Of a stretch of 64,000 bases of DNA, positions 1-10,201 are shown in pieces. The first letter of the stretch is position 1. Every line of letters begins with the position of its first letter. The stretch covers positions 31,176 to 95,175 of the forward strand of contig SWBL01000195.1 in NCBI GenBank assembly GCA_024195585.1. The letters run 5' to 3'. The notes below the pieces were generated by a model, which saw only the letters and a list, made by a program, of their open reading frames with translations, had not been told where the DNA came from and did no database searches. The stretch is from Aureobasidium sp. EXF-3400 (taxonomy: Eukaryota > Ascomycota > Dothideomycetes > Dothideales > Saccotheciaceae). The position numbers and the translations under genes were made by a program.

Positions 1-1606
1 GTTCGCTGAACGGAGGAGAGGTGTTGCCGATCTCGGATGCTCGCTCGTGTAACAACACCTTCCTCTTTCTGCCTCGGGATACCACCCTCTTTAGGCGGTA
101 CATTGAACCTACAAACGTTTTGCGCAGCGTCGAAGTCAGCTGTCAAGAGAACACGAGCCTTGATGTACTAGTTACAGCGGCTACATTCCGCGCGACAACA
201 CGGCAAATGGCCTGTGATGTCTCTTATGCTTGTATACCAGACTCGAGCATGTTGACAAGGTGAACTCCGAGGTCGGCGCTCTATTCGCGACACCCTGATG
301 GTGGAATTGTTTCGATGGGGATGAATAGATGAGTCACCCGGAGTGTGATTGTCGAGCTCCAAGAGTCATCGCAGACAGTATGATGTTGTGGAAGTCGGCC
401 GCCGCAAGATGCTGAAAGTCGGGTCTCAATGCATCTGCTTTCGGTCCTGGGAGTCACGAAAAGACAGGGACAACAGTTCGAAGAGATGACGCATGACTCC
501 AGCTTAAGGAGGAGAGGAGCGACATGGAAGACGAGGGGCGGCATATCGACGCCTTTTATAATATGCCTGCTCTCCATGGCCCGCTCTTGGCCTGAGGTCA
601 TCTGAAGCAGTCGTGTCGGCGCATGATCTTACTGACCAGCACACGGGTCGATCTCCCACACAGATGCTGCAAATCGTTTGGAGAGACCTCGTCTCAGTAC
701 AGTGACCATTGGGTTAATGGCTAGTACTCGTTTGTATTCACTGCCTACTAGTCTCCATAATCCAGGTCGATTAGGTGTCATCGCATACAGAATGTCGTTT
801 CCAGCTAAGCTAGTGTACACGATTTGCGTAGATTCAGATACAGCCGGAATGCAGTGATGGTATGAACCATGATGGACGTGTTAGAGAGAAGGTTACGAAG
901 GCGTTGTTGAAAGAGGCCATCTATCGCAGCTTCGGCAGAGGTCGAAGCTGGACAAGTTATCCCCAAGAAGGGCAAACATGCGATGTCGAGGACAAGGAAG
1001 TCTATCGCGAAAGCGATGATGGACGAAGACCGTTTCAGATGCAGGTACGCGCGAGTTTCGGTTTCGCGACTTTCGTCCTTGCGTGACGGGATTTGCCAGC
1101 AGCTCCAAGGTTCAACCTGCCAATCACAGAACACGCGTTGCAACTTTGCCGGTTGCTCCATCAAAGTCTTTGTCAACATGAAAAAAAATTGGATGGCAAA
1201 CGCCGCTGCCATGGATAATATTACGCGATCACTGCTGACAGAAGTCGAAACTCCAAGAAACTGTCTTGGTTCTTCGCCTTGGATGCTTACGCGACATAGG
1301 GCAATCCAGCGATGAGCATACCGAGAGCCGATATCCAGAGATAAGACACCCGATGGTGGGTCTGGGTGTTGCCGTCGGGAGTGCCTTATCGAATCAGGGC
1401 GAAGGCTTTGACAACTTTCTGTCAGCGACAGTGATTTCTATGGCCCATGCGCTATCAGATCGCGGCCGTCCCATATATTATCGAAAGTCGCCGGGAAATC
1501 TAGAGGTCCCTCCTATCCCGGTTCATCTTTCTTCCCTTCTTCGTGATACCCTCGAGTGTGTTTGTCTTTTCTACCTCTCTATCTTAATACCTATCGCACA
1601 TTCACA
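1..1606. other. Left-edge non-coding region and CCP1 promoter
   Basis: No convincing gene is seen in this stretch; open frames are short, overlap on both strands and show no recognisable domain. The last 100 bases before the peroxidase start are pyrimidine-rich (CT-rich tracts around 1510-1590), typical of a fungal core promoter and 5' leader. A gene truncated at the left edge cannot be excluded. Confidence 0.5.
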
Positions 1607-2686
1607 ATGGCTTCCGCTGCCAGATCTTTCACCCGCGCTCTTCGCTCGCCTGCCACATCTTCGTTGAAGAGAAGCGCCACCTTCGTCCCTCGCACCACCT
1701 TTGCTCAGTCGAGCCGTCGTGGTTACGCTGATGCCGCCGGTGCTAAGAAGGGTGGCAACGGCCTCCTGATTGGTGGTCTTGTTGCTGCCCTTGCTGGTGG
1801 TGCTGGTTTCTACTACATGAACGGCGCAGAGCAGGCCAAGGCCGCTGGTGTCTTCACACCCACCCAGGAGGATTACCAGAAGGTCTACAACAAGATCGCT
1901 CAGCTCCTCGTTGAGCACGATGAGTACGACGATGGCTCTTACGGACCCGTCCTTGTCCGTCTCGCATGGCACGCCAGTGGCACCTACGATGCCGAGACCA
2001 AGACTGGTGGCAGCAACGGTGCTACCATGAGATTCCCCCCTGAGGGTGACCACGGTGCCAATGCCGGTCTTCACGCTGCCCGTGACTTCCTCGACCCCGT
2101 CCAGAAGGAGTTCCCCTGGATCACCTACTCGGACCTTTGGACTCTTGCTGGTGTCGCTGCCATCCAGGAGATGCAGGGCCCCAAGATCCCCTGGAGACCC
2201 GGCCGCAACGACCGTGACGTCTCTTACTGCACTCCCGACGGCCGTCTCCCTGACGCTTCCAAGGAGCAGAAGCATCTCCGCGCCATCTTCAACCGCATGG
2301 GCTTCAACGACCAGGAAATCGTCGCTCTCTCCGGTGCCCACGCTCTCGGCCGCTGCCACACTGACCGCTCCGGTTTCTCTGGCCCCTGGACTTTCTCCCC
2401 TACCGTTCTCACCAACGACTACTACAAGCTCCTGATGGAAGAGAAGTGGGCCTACAAGAAGTGGGACGGCCCCAAGCAGTTCGAGGATGTCTCCACCAAG
2501 ACCCTCATGATGCTGCCCACCGACATGGCTCTGATCAAGGACAAGAGCTTCAAGTCCTACGTCGAGAAGTACGCCAAGGACAACGACGCCTTCATGCACG
2601 ACTTCTCCAACGTCGTCATGAAGCTGTTCGAGCTTGGTGTCCCCTTCGAGACCGAGGAGCGCATGACCTTCAAGTCCTCCGAGTAA
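1607..2686 (+). CDS. CCP1: Cytochrome c peroxidase, mitochondrial
   Basis: Single-exon gene for a 359-residue class I haem peroxidase that reduces hydrogen peroxide using ferrocytochrome c in the mitochondrial intermembrane space. The start at 1607 is chosen because translation then begins MASAARS with an Arg/Ser-rich presequence, followed by a hydrophobic Gly/Ala/Leu segment at about residues 52-70, the bipartite sorting signal known for yeast Ccp1. The distal pocket Arg118, Trp121 and His122 (VRLAWHASG), proximal His245 ([10 protein letters not shown]) and the following Trp261 (SGPWTF, counterpart of the yeast radical tryptophan) are all present. The length is normal for the family. A long antisense open frame over this gene is a codon-bias shadow. 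The gene is tandem with the acetyltransferase downstream, 1.1 kb away. Confidence 0.96.
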   Translation: MASAARSFTRALRSPATSSLKRSATFVPRTTFAQSSRRGYADAAGAKKGGNGLLIGGLVAALAGGAGFYYMNGAEQAKAAGVFTPTQEDYQKVYNKIAQLLVEHDEYDDGSYGPVLVRLAWHASGTYDAETKTGGSNGATMRFPPEGDHGANAGLHAARDFLDPVQKEFPWITYSDLWTLAGVAAIQEMQGPKIPWRPGRNDRDVSYCTPDGRLPDASKEQKHLRAIFNRMGFNDQEIVALSGAHALGRCHTDRSGFSGPWTFSPTVLTNDYYKLLMEEKWAYKKWDGPKQFEDVSTKTLMMLPTDMALIKDKSFKSYVEKYAKDNDAFMHDFSNVVMKLFELGVPFETEERMTFKSSE

Positions 2687-3827
2687 ACGACACACTTTCG
2701 ATACCCACACACCAATCAACAAATACAAGGAAATAAAAAGGAGGGCAATAGACATATACACGACCTGCGATACACTATAGACGCTGCTTCTCGGATGGAA
2801 GCGCATTTGCATGACTAGAAAGATTAGACCGCGTTGGAGCAGCAGCTCCTTTCTTCGATGATACCTCGATTTGTATATTTAGCGCTTTTCTCTTCCTCTT
2901 TCACTTCTGCTCGATAGAAGCATACCAAAAAACAATGCAAAATTTACAACAAAACTACATTCAAGTGTCGCTGTACAGATTGATCTCAAGACTTGACGTC
3001 CAGATTACCTTTTGAGCACCTAGCCCGTTGCTTGCAGGGCTATCCAATGAGCTTAACTCTGTGTTCGGTCCCGTTCCGCCCTCATGGATCTTGTTTGTAT
3101 GAGGCGCCGCAACCCCGCTCCTCGGTTGATGATTGAGAAACACCAATCAGATGCATGTTTGGTTGAAAACGCTGGTTTTGTGTTCAATAAAGAGGCTTGG
3201 AGCGGAATTGATGCGTTAGCATGGTCTTCACCAGTTCTGGTGATGTTCTGGGATTGAATTTGAAGTCGAGAAATGGCTTGAATGACTATGTCGTTATGAT
3301 TCCTGGGCAACCCTGATCGTACCTCCCGCACACCAAAAACCACCATTATCGTCGGTCTACATTTACACTCAGCCTTTGAGCATGTGCTAGCTATTGGGTA
3401 AAACATCATGAACAGGTATTGAGGTTATTGTGCATCTTAAGGCTGTCACCGTGGATCGATGTAAAAGTTGAGTTTTGTCTTCACTTTTCTCCAGGGTTTG
3501 ATGCCAGTTGCATACTCTCGTGACGATAATCAGAGCATTGCGTGAACAGCCATTGCAAAACATCGTGAGTCTTTCCTTGACATCGTGTTGTGCTCTCCAA
3601 TAGAAAACAGGATGCCAGACAATCAGTTCATTAAAATGGTTATTTCGTGGACGTGTGACTCGATACAGTACCACCCTGACTCACAATCCCAGAGCCTCAT
3701 CAACGCGTACAACCCGCCATCTCTTTTCTATCAATCACATAACCAACACTGAACCTGCAATTTCATTCGTGCTCTCCAATAATACCAACTTATTTGATTC
3801 ACTCGAGCCGCGCTCTCAAGAGAAACA
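2687..3827. other. Intergenic region between peroxidase and acetyltransferase genes
   Basis: Holds the 3' end of the peroxidase transcript (A-rich stretch near 2720-2740) and the promoter of the gene at 3828. The last 150 bases before 3828 are CA-rich with few G, a usual fungal leader. No supported coding frame is seen. Confidence 0.5.
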
Positions 3828-4328
3828 ATGTCATTCATCAAATCCTCCACATCCTCCCACCCCAACGCACCGACGATACAACTAGCTTCCCCCACCGACC
3901 TCCCGGCGACAACCTCTTTGATCTCTTTGGCCTATTCACCCTACCTTCCCCGCCTACACGGTCTAGTCCCAGCTCCCATGACCGCAGACTATGCCTCCTT
4001 GACTGCCTCCTCATCCCTGTATACTCTTATCGCCGACAATACAGTCGTAGGCTGTATATCTCTATCAGCCGCTACGAACCACTCAAGCGCATTAGAGATC
4101 AACAACCTAGCCATCCACCCCGAATCACAAGGAAAAGGGTATGGAAAACTCTTGCTGGCGTTTGCAGAAGATATGGCTAAGGAAAGGGAGTTGAAGAGTT
4201 GTTGTCTTTATACCAATGTCAAGATGGTGGAGAATGTGGCTTTGTATAAGAAGTTGGGGTATGAGGAGGTAGGCAGGTGGTCTGAAGATGGCTTTGAGAG
4301 GGTGTTTTTCGTAAAGGCATTGGCTTGA
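3828..4328 (+). CDS. GNAT-family N-acetyltransferase
   Basis: Single-exon gene, 166 residues. The region around residues 88-110 (EINNLAIHPESQGKGYGKLL) is motif A of the GCN5-related acetyltransferase fold, with the acetyl-CoA pyrophosphate loop Q-G-K-G-Y-G at 101-106. A second conserved part near the C-terminus (NVALYKKLGYEEVGR) is the usual motif B region. The family transfers acetyl from acetyl-CoA to an amine; the substrate (protein N-terminus, polyamine or small molecule) cannot be read from the sequence. No signal peptide or membrane segment is seen, so a cytosolic enzyme is inferred. The ATG follows AGAAACA, a good fungal start context. It is convergent with the amino-acid permease gene, leaving about 200 bases between stops. 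Confidence 0.85.
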   Translation: MSFIKSSTSSHPNAPTIQLASPTDLPATTSLISLAYSPYLPRLHGLVPAPMTADYASLTASSSLYTLIADNTVVGCISLSAATNHSSALEINNLAIHPESQGKGYGKLLLAFAEDMAKERELKSCCLYTNVKMVENVALYKKLGYEEVGRWSEDGFERVFFVKALA

Positions 4329-4534
4329 GATGGTTGTAAAGGCAAGAGGATGATTCACGGTCGCTGAGAAGATTGGTTCGCGACAGCAAAGATCACAGAT
4401 AACCGGCGGAAAGTAAAGTGTTATGGAAGTCTTGTAATAGAATCTATTCGTGGTCATGATATCGCTACTAAATCGCTAGAAAGAAAACACAAAGATAAGA
4501 AGACAGATCAAATGCTTTTTATCATAAAGTCGTC

Positions 4535-6243
4535 TCATGACATCCAGGCCCAGAACTTGCCCATGATGGTCGTCGGTACGGGCTCGTCGAAGACTTGCTC
4601 GTCAATCTCCTTCTTGCCCGAATCAATGTCGGCCTCGGCAGGTCTGACAAATCTCGGTCTGACGATCGCCTTGTGGCCAATGTACAACACAACAAACAGA
4701 ATCAGACTGATATATGCGATGAAGAAGTTTGAAGTGTTCCAAGGGATGAAAGCGGTGAATCCTTGCGTGAAGATGATCAAGACCCAGAAGAAGAGTCCGT
4801 AGTAGGTGAACCACGGCTGAAGCATAGCCTTGTACGGCAGAGTGTCTCTGGAAATGCCCTTTGCTCTCAAGATTCTCATGAAGGCGAGGTGGGAGGCCAA
4901 AATACACGCCCAAGCGATGAATCCTGCAACACCAGAGATCTGGATGAGCCAGTTGAAAGCAACACTGCCACTGGATGAGACATTCATGAAGCCGAGAAGA
5001 CCGAATAGCGAAGTGAATGCAATGGCGTACACGGGAACCTGACCCTTGGTGATCAGGAACCACTTGGGAGCGAAACCTTCACCAGCGAGTCCGACGAGAA
5101 TTCTAGATGCGGAGTAGACGTTCGAGTTGGCAGCACTCAACACAGTGCAGAGCAAAACAGCGTTGATTATGCCTGGGAGGGTCTTTACACCAGCAAGCTT
5201 AGCGGCGATGACCAGAGGTGAAGCAGTGGCATCACTACCACCAGCACGCAGTTGCTCGTTGTCGTAAGGAACCAGGAGACCGATGAAGAAGATCGTGAAA
5301 ACGAAGAAAAAGATAATGCGGAAGAAAGTCTTGCGAATGGCCGCAGGAATGGTCTTGCGAGGGTTGTATGTCTCGCCGGCAGCAACTGCGACCAACTCGG
5401 TTCCGGAATATGAGAAACCAGCTTGGATCAGAACCGACCAGAAGCCGACAAACTTGGCAAGAGCGGTGCTTCTGCCACCATCGACAAGGTAAGGTGCGAA
5501 GGCACCAGGATTCCTCCACGTCTCGAAGCCAAGGTATCCGTGTTGACCAGCTCCAGCATCGATACAGATAGCGAAGATCATGAATCCGAGGACGGTGATG
5601 ACCTTGATAAGAGCAAAGTAGAACTCGATCTCTCCGTAGAACTTGACTGGCATAAAGTTGGCGGCAGTGATGACGATCCAGAAGCAGCCGATGAAGATGG
5701 CTTGACTCAAGTCAGGTCGCCAGTATTGAATAATGATACCACTCGCAGTGAGTTCGAGGGCGTAACAAGATGCCCAAGCCCACCAATAGATCCAGCCCAT
5801 AGAAAAACCGAGCGAAGGGTCGACGAAACGGCTGGCGTATGCGGTGAAAGCTCCAGTAACAGGAAGGAATGCGCACATCTCTCCCAATGATACCATGACA
5901 GAGTATACAAGCGTGCCAACGAATGCATAGGCAATCAGAGCTCCGGCAGGGCCTGCGTTGGCAAGAGCTGTTCCTGATCCGATGAACAATCCAGTACCAA
6001 TGGTACCACCTGATTGATCGTGGTCAGTGAAAGGTAGAGGAGGTATTATAGCCGGGCAATGGTACCAATTGCAATCATCTGCAAATGTCTAGACTTGAGC
6101 TGTCTAGACAGCTGATGTGTGGTTCCTCGTTCGACAGCATGGTCCAATGAGCCGGAACTCGAGTCCCAGGTGTTCTTCTCGTTCACATCGAACTCCTTGG
6201 GTGGTTGTGCTGCCATAGCATTTGGTATAGTGTTGTCCGGCAT
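4535..6243 (-). CDS. Amino-acid permease of the yeast AAT/APC family
   Basis: Two exons: 6243-6066 and 6009-4535, with a 56-base GT-AG intron at 6010-6065. Joining restores the family signature RHLQMIAIG-GTIGTGLFIGSG at the start of membrane segment 1. The predicted protein is 550 residues with about 12 hydrophobic segments, a hydrophilic N-tail (MPDNTIPNAM...) and a C-tail rich in charged residues. The motif SGTELVAVAAGE in the middle is characteristic of fungal proton-coupled amino-acid permeases related to Gap1, Dip5 and Can1. Substrate range cannot be decided from sequence. The start at 6243 is the first in-frame ATG after a TTG at 6258. The promoter lies in the 1 kb up to the next gene; nitrogen control is likely from family knowledge but not demonstrated here. 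Confidence 0.93.
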
Positions 6244-7249
6244 GGCTTGTATCGGCAATCGACTTCCTCGACTTGGATTGTGTGATGAGATGAAACAGTC
6301 AGAGAAGGCAAGTGAAAAGCGACGAAATCATCGTGCAGGGCCGACTTGGCCCAGCTCGGACCGTAAAATTTGCCTTGATGCTGTCAGACCTTTCAAGTAC
6401 GTAAAATTTTGTAGATTCAACGTTGGGTGCCCCAGGATTTTCGCAGGATGGAGCTCGGTCTTTGCCCGACGGTAGCCGAAGTCGTATGAACCGATGATCG
6501 CGTGGAGGAGAGCATCAAAAGACAGGCCAAAGGAGAGGAATGATAGAGGTACGGATGCGAAATGGTTGAGGAAGGTCATGGCCGACCATATCGCGACGTC
6601 GAAGAGGAAGTTGATTCTCTGAACAGAGCGAGCGACAGTTTACGAGTACCTACATTGTGGAGGACGTGAAATACAGAGCAGAGCGCGTGCAGTAGATGTT
6701 GCGAAGGAGCATGTCAAGCGACAAGTGTAGAGTATATGTTTGATGAGATCTTGCGGTGATGAGTTGTCGAGGAACACGAATGCACACCGGATCTTTCTGT
6801 TTAGCTCATCGTCGACTGCTCAAGAGGTTGACGGAGGATCAAGGAAGGAGCGCTCAACAAGGCCCGCGCACTTGCTCTCATTCCTTGGCAGCCCTGTCAC
6901 GAGTCATGAGTCCTCCCTTCGTCATCGTCGCATTGGAGATCCTACCTCTTGCTAGCTTAACATTCATACAACTCTTCAGAAAGTAATCATGTCTCTGATT
7001 CTTAGCTCTATTTTCTTTACCCTCGATGACGGTAACGACTGTTTCTAGAATGAAGACGCCCTTCTCTTCTTGCTAGCCTGATGAACGCCTTTCGTTTAGC
7101 TCTCTTCAAACATCGAGGGCTCTTACTTGCTTCTGACCTGATGCATTTTATGATTGAGATGTGTAGAAGTATGGAACGAAAGTCGACATCTGATACTAAG
7201 ATTCGCCTTTATCTTTTCTGGAGCTTACGAAATGTTCATGAATGCCACA
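6244..7249. other. Intergenic: permease promoter and BCS1-like 3' region
   Basis: About 1 kb without a supported gene. It contains the upstream region of the permease (reading leftwards) and the 3' side of the AAA protein gene (also leftward). Short open frames on both strands lack domain similarity. Confidence 0.45.
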
Positions 7250-9382
7250 TCAAGTCTTTTTCACCTTCTTTCCACCAGACTTGTTCATCTCTTTCTCAGC
7301 CATCTCGACCAACTTTGCATCCCTCCAAACACTGACCTTATCAACAGCTTCTCTAGGCTTCTTCCTATACAAGAGTAGGTACCCTTGCACATCAGACGGA
7401 GCGAACCTTCCCTCTGGCAATTCTGCAGCAAATCTCGTACTCAAGTCCTCCAGTTCATCTGTCGTAAGTGGTGGCTCTGCATCATCAAATTCAGCAATAC
7501 CACCTGCCGTCTTCGTCACACCGGTCTTCAAAAAGAATGCTTTTGTAGTGACAGTGGGGACGTTATCTCCAGCATACATTCTCAAAAACAAACTCTTGAT
7601 TTGGGAGGCAGTCGCGTGGGAGAATGAGATCTGCATGTCGACTCTTCCTGCACGTACCAATGCTGGGTCGAGCTTTTCAGGGTGGTTGGTAGTCATGATG
7701 AGGATGCGACCTTCGTGTGTTGCTACACCGTCAATCACGTTGAGTAGACCAGATAGCGAGATCTTGGATGTGGCATCATTGTCAGTGTCGGAAGAGGGTT
7801 TGTTCTTGCGGCTGCGATGACGTTTGCGAGATGGAGGTGGTGGCGGGGGAGGAGAAGTAGAGTGGATTTGACGACTCGCTGCGATGAGGGCGCGGGCGAG
7901 CGAGTCGACGGTGAGAGGACTATGATTGCGATGTTGGAAAGATGGTGAAGAAGACCTGGAGGTTGTATATGAAGTGCTTCTCGTGCCGTTGTGCAAGGTT
8001 GAGATGTGTGCGTCTGAGGCTTGGGATGCGCTTCTGCCGTTAGTAATGATAAGGGCCTTGGTTTGACTGACGTTGGAAGGCGCAGTCTGATCGATGTCTT
8101 GAGTTGCATCACCATTGATGTGACTCTTGACCGCACCGCCATCTGGGACAGTCGACCTTCCGAAACCATTGACGATAGTTGGTCCCTTGACAACGGCACG
8201 ACCTCTGCTCTTGCTTCTGCCAACCTCTGTCTGCACCGAATCTTCATCATCACTTTCGTGTTCTGTGTCAGAATCAGAATCGGAATCATCCTGCCGTTTC
8301 TTGATACCAGCTGCATCGATGTCTTCGAACAAGACGATACACCTCTTTGGCAAATTGTTGAACAATCTTGACAGCATGCTCTCAGTCAGAGTTTTGTCCA
8401 TAAGGTTGATGATGTGAATATCCAGACCAAAGATACCGGCAAGCGAGAAACTCAAGCTGGTCTTGCCTGTACCAGGAGGACCAGAAAACAGATAGCCACG
8501 ACGATATGGGATACCACGAGAAGCATACCACTTCGAGCTCAACGGGTGCAGGTACTCATTCATATCCTGCAAGATGCGTGACTTTTGTTCTGGGTCCAGG
8601 ATTACTGTGTCAAGATTGCGGGAAGGGCGCTCAGAACTTCTCATCCACCCATTCCAGCGCTCTTCTGCTGGTACACGGATGATGGTCTTGGAGCCTTCTT
8701 TGCGAACAGTCCAAGCCTTGACGTCGTTGAGCAGCAGCTTGATCGGGTTGGTGGAGATGCCAATACAACAGAGATTCATATGAGACTCTGTACGTTCAAC
8801 ACCATCGTTACCACGGGTAGTGAACTCATTCTTTCTAAACTGGAAGGTACCGCGCGGAGTTGAGAACCAGAATTGACCATGATCAGGCTCGTAGCGAGGT
8901 GGAACGCGTGCAGCAGTTTTAGAGAAGTTGAAGTAGCCATGCTCACCGACGGCGACTTTGGAAAGCATATCCGCGTCCTCCTTTTCATCTTCATCGTCAG
9001 AGTCTTCCAGGCATGCATACTGGGTACGAGCAGTAAGCGAACGCTTAGAGAGGTCGGGTCGAGTAGCTGCTATCCACTCAAGAACTGTGGTGTACAACTC
9101 ATCACTGCCTTCGATGTGTACAGAGCTTGTGAAATAGTCGAGAAATGTCTTGTAGAGTCGACTCCAGATGAAGTCGACGGCACTCTTGGCGATGAAGAAG
9201 AAGGCAACACAGGTCATGATCAGACTCACGTCAAAGCCAAGCCATTGTTGTGCGGCATTAGCAAAGAGACTGTAACCTGGGACAACCGCTTCGAGGAGTT
9301 TGATGGGCAGATCGCTGACATCGGTGCCATTTCCAGAGGGTAGAGCAGTGATAAGCTGACGACTTAGGTAGAACAGATCCAT
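7250..9382 (-). CDS. BCS1-like AAA ATPase with long acidic insertion
   Basis: Single exon, 710 residues from ATG 9382 (MDLFYLSRQ); the open frame upstream of that starts only with TTG. N-terminal residues 1-70 hold a hydrophobic stretch (SLIMTCVAFFFIA), followed by the BCS1 N-terminal domain and an AAA module. Walker A GPPGTGKTS lies near residue 300, Walker B IVLFEDIDAAG near 350, and the sensor region GLLNVIDGVATHEGRILIMTTNHPEKLDPALVR follows near 540. Between Walker B and the sensor sits an insertion of roughly 180 residues rich in Ser, Asp and Pro, including a polyproline run and KRHRSRKNK. True Bcs1 (Rieske protein translocator of the inner membrane) lacks this insertion, so this is probably one of the fungal BCS1 paralogues of unknown role; mitochondrial location is inferred. 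Confidence 0.9.
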   Translation of the reverse strand: MDLFYLSRQLITALPSGNGTDVSDLPIKLLEAVVPGYSLFANAAQQWLGFDVSLIMTCVAFFFIAKSAVDFIWSRLYKTFLDYFTSSVHIEGSDELYTTVLEWIAATRPDLSKRSLTARTQYACLEDSDDEDEKEDADMLSKVAVGEHGYFNFSKTAARVPPRYEPDHGQFWFSTPRGTFQFRKNEFTTRGNDGVERTESHMNLCCIGISTNPIKLLLNDVKAWTVRKEGSKTIIRVPAEERWNGWMRSSERPSRNLDTVILDPEQKSRILQDMNEYLHPLSSKWYASRGIPYRRGYLFSGPPGTGKTSLSFSLAGIFGLDIHIINLMDKTLTESMLSRLFNNLPKRCIVLFEDIDAAGIKKRQDDSDSDSDTEHESDDEDSVQTEVGRSKSRGRAVVKGPTIVNGFGRSTVPDGGAVKSHINGDATQDIDQTAPSNVSQTKALIITNGRSASQASDAHISTLHNGTRSTSYTTSRSSSPSFQHRNHSPLTVDSLARALIAASRQIHSTSPPPPPPPSRKRHRSRKNKPSSDTDNDATSKISLSGLLNVIDGVATHEGRILIMTTNHPEKLDPALVRAGRVDMQISFSHATASQIKSLFLRMYAGDNVPTVTTKAFFLKTGVTKTAGGIAEFDDAEPPLTTDELEDLSTRFAAELPEGRFAPSDVQGYLLLYRKKPREAVDKVSVWRDAKLVEMAEKEMNKSGGKKVKKT

Positions 9383-10201
9383 GCCGTGCGACTGGAAGGT
9401 CGACGTGGCTGTACAAATAGATCGAGAGAAGAAACTTTGACGGTGCCGGTGTCCGAGGTAGGTCGGCGAGGTGTCAGACACCGCAAGCAGTTGTGGCAAA
9501 CTTGTTCACAGTAGGCTTGTGATGAGATGGAATACACTGCGAAGAAAGGGCCGCAAAGCCTTACCTTATGTATACTCGAGTAATCTACAGCTGCCACATG
9601 GATGACTTACCGCGTCTCAAACATCGGCGCTTCTGCAGTCATTCTTTAGGCGGCAATCTCGGATGGTCGTTTGCTTGCAGCATGTCAAAATGCACCACGC
9701 CTTTCTGCATAGACAGCTTGGTATGCGCTATTGTCTCGAACATTCGTAAAGTCTAGCGTTTAGGCATCAATCAGCCGCAGTAGTCGCCTGGTGTTGGCTG
9801 ATAGGTCGAACAGAAAGGTGCGAAGATGTCCGCTGCGGGGTGACAAAGGGGTGGGCGGGAGAGACACCGCATCCCACGTGTTGAGAGACTGGATGATTGG
9901 ATGGCCACTCTCCAAACGAGACACTTGCATGTGAACAATGCAGATGCAGGAATATTTTGACAGGTCTCAATGCTCCGAATCAAGCTATGACGTGCAAAGG
10001 TGACAAGCAAAGAAGATGTGATAAAATAGTAGAATATGTATTTTGCAATATGTGTTCCTCTAGTGTAAGAAAAGGACAGGGTATAAACAAGTCAGACTAA
10101 ATGAATAGAACAAGAATCGCCAAAATGCAAAAGGCACCTCTATCCGAAGCGGAGAAGTAGCAACTGTAATCTAAAACAGGAATGGTCGAGCAAACAACTG
10201 T
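9383..10201. other. Intergenic: BCS1-like promoter and ABC transporter 3' side
   Basis: About 0.8 kb with no supported gene. Two overlapping minus-strand frames near 9770-10010 lack family features. The A/T-rich part at 10020-10140 probably holds the polyadenylation region of the ABC transporter, whose stop is at 10202. Confidence 0.45.

Noticed and set aside
1571..2812. A 413-codon minus-strand open frame opposite the cytochrome c peroxidase gene
   Set aside because: It is Val/Leu/Gly-rich, with no domain; it arises because the highly expressed peroxidase uses C-ending codons, which suppress antisense stops.
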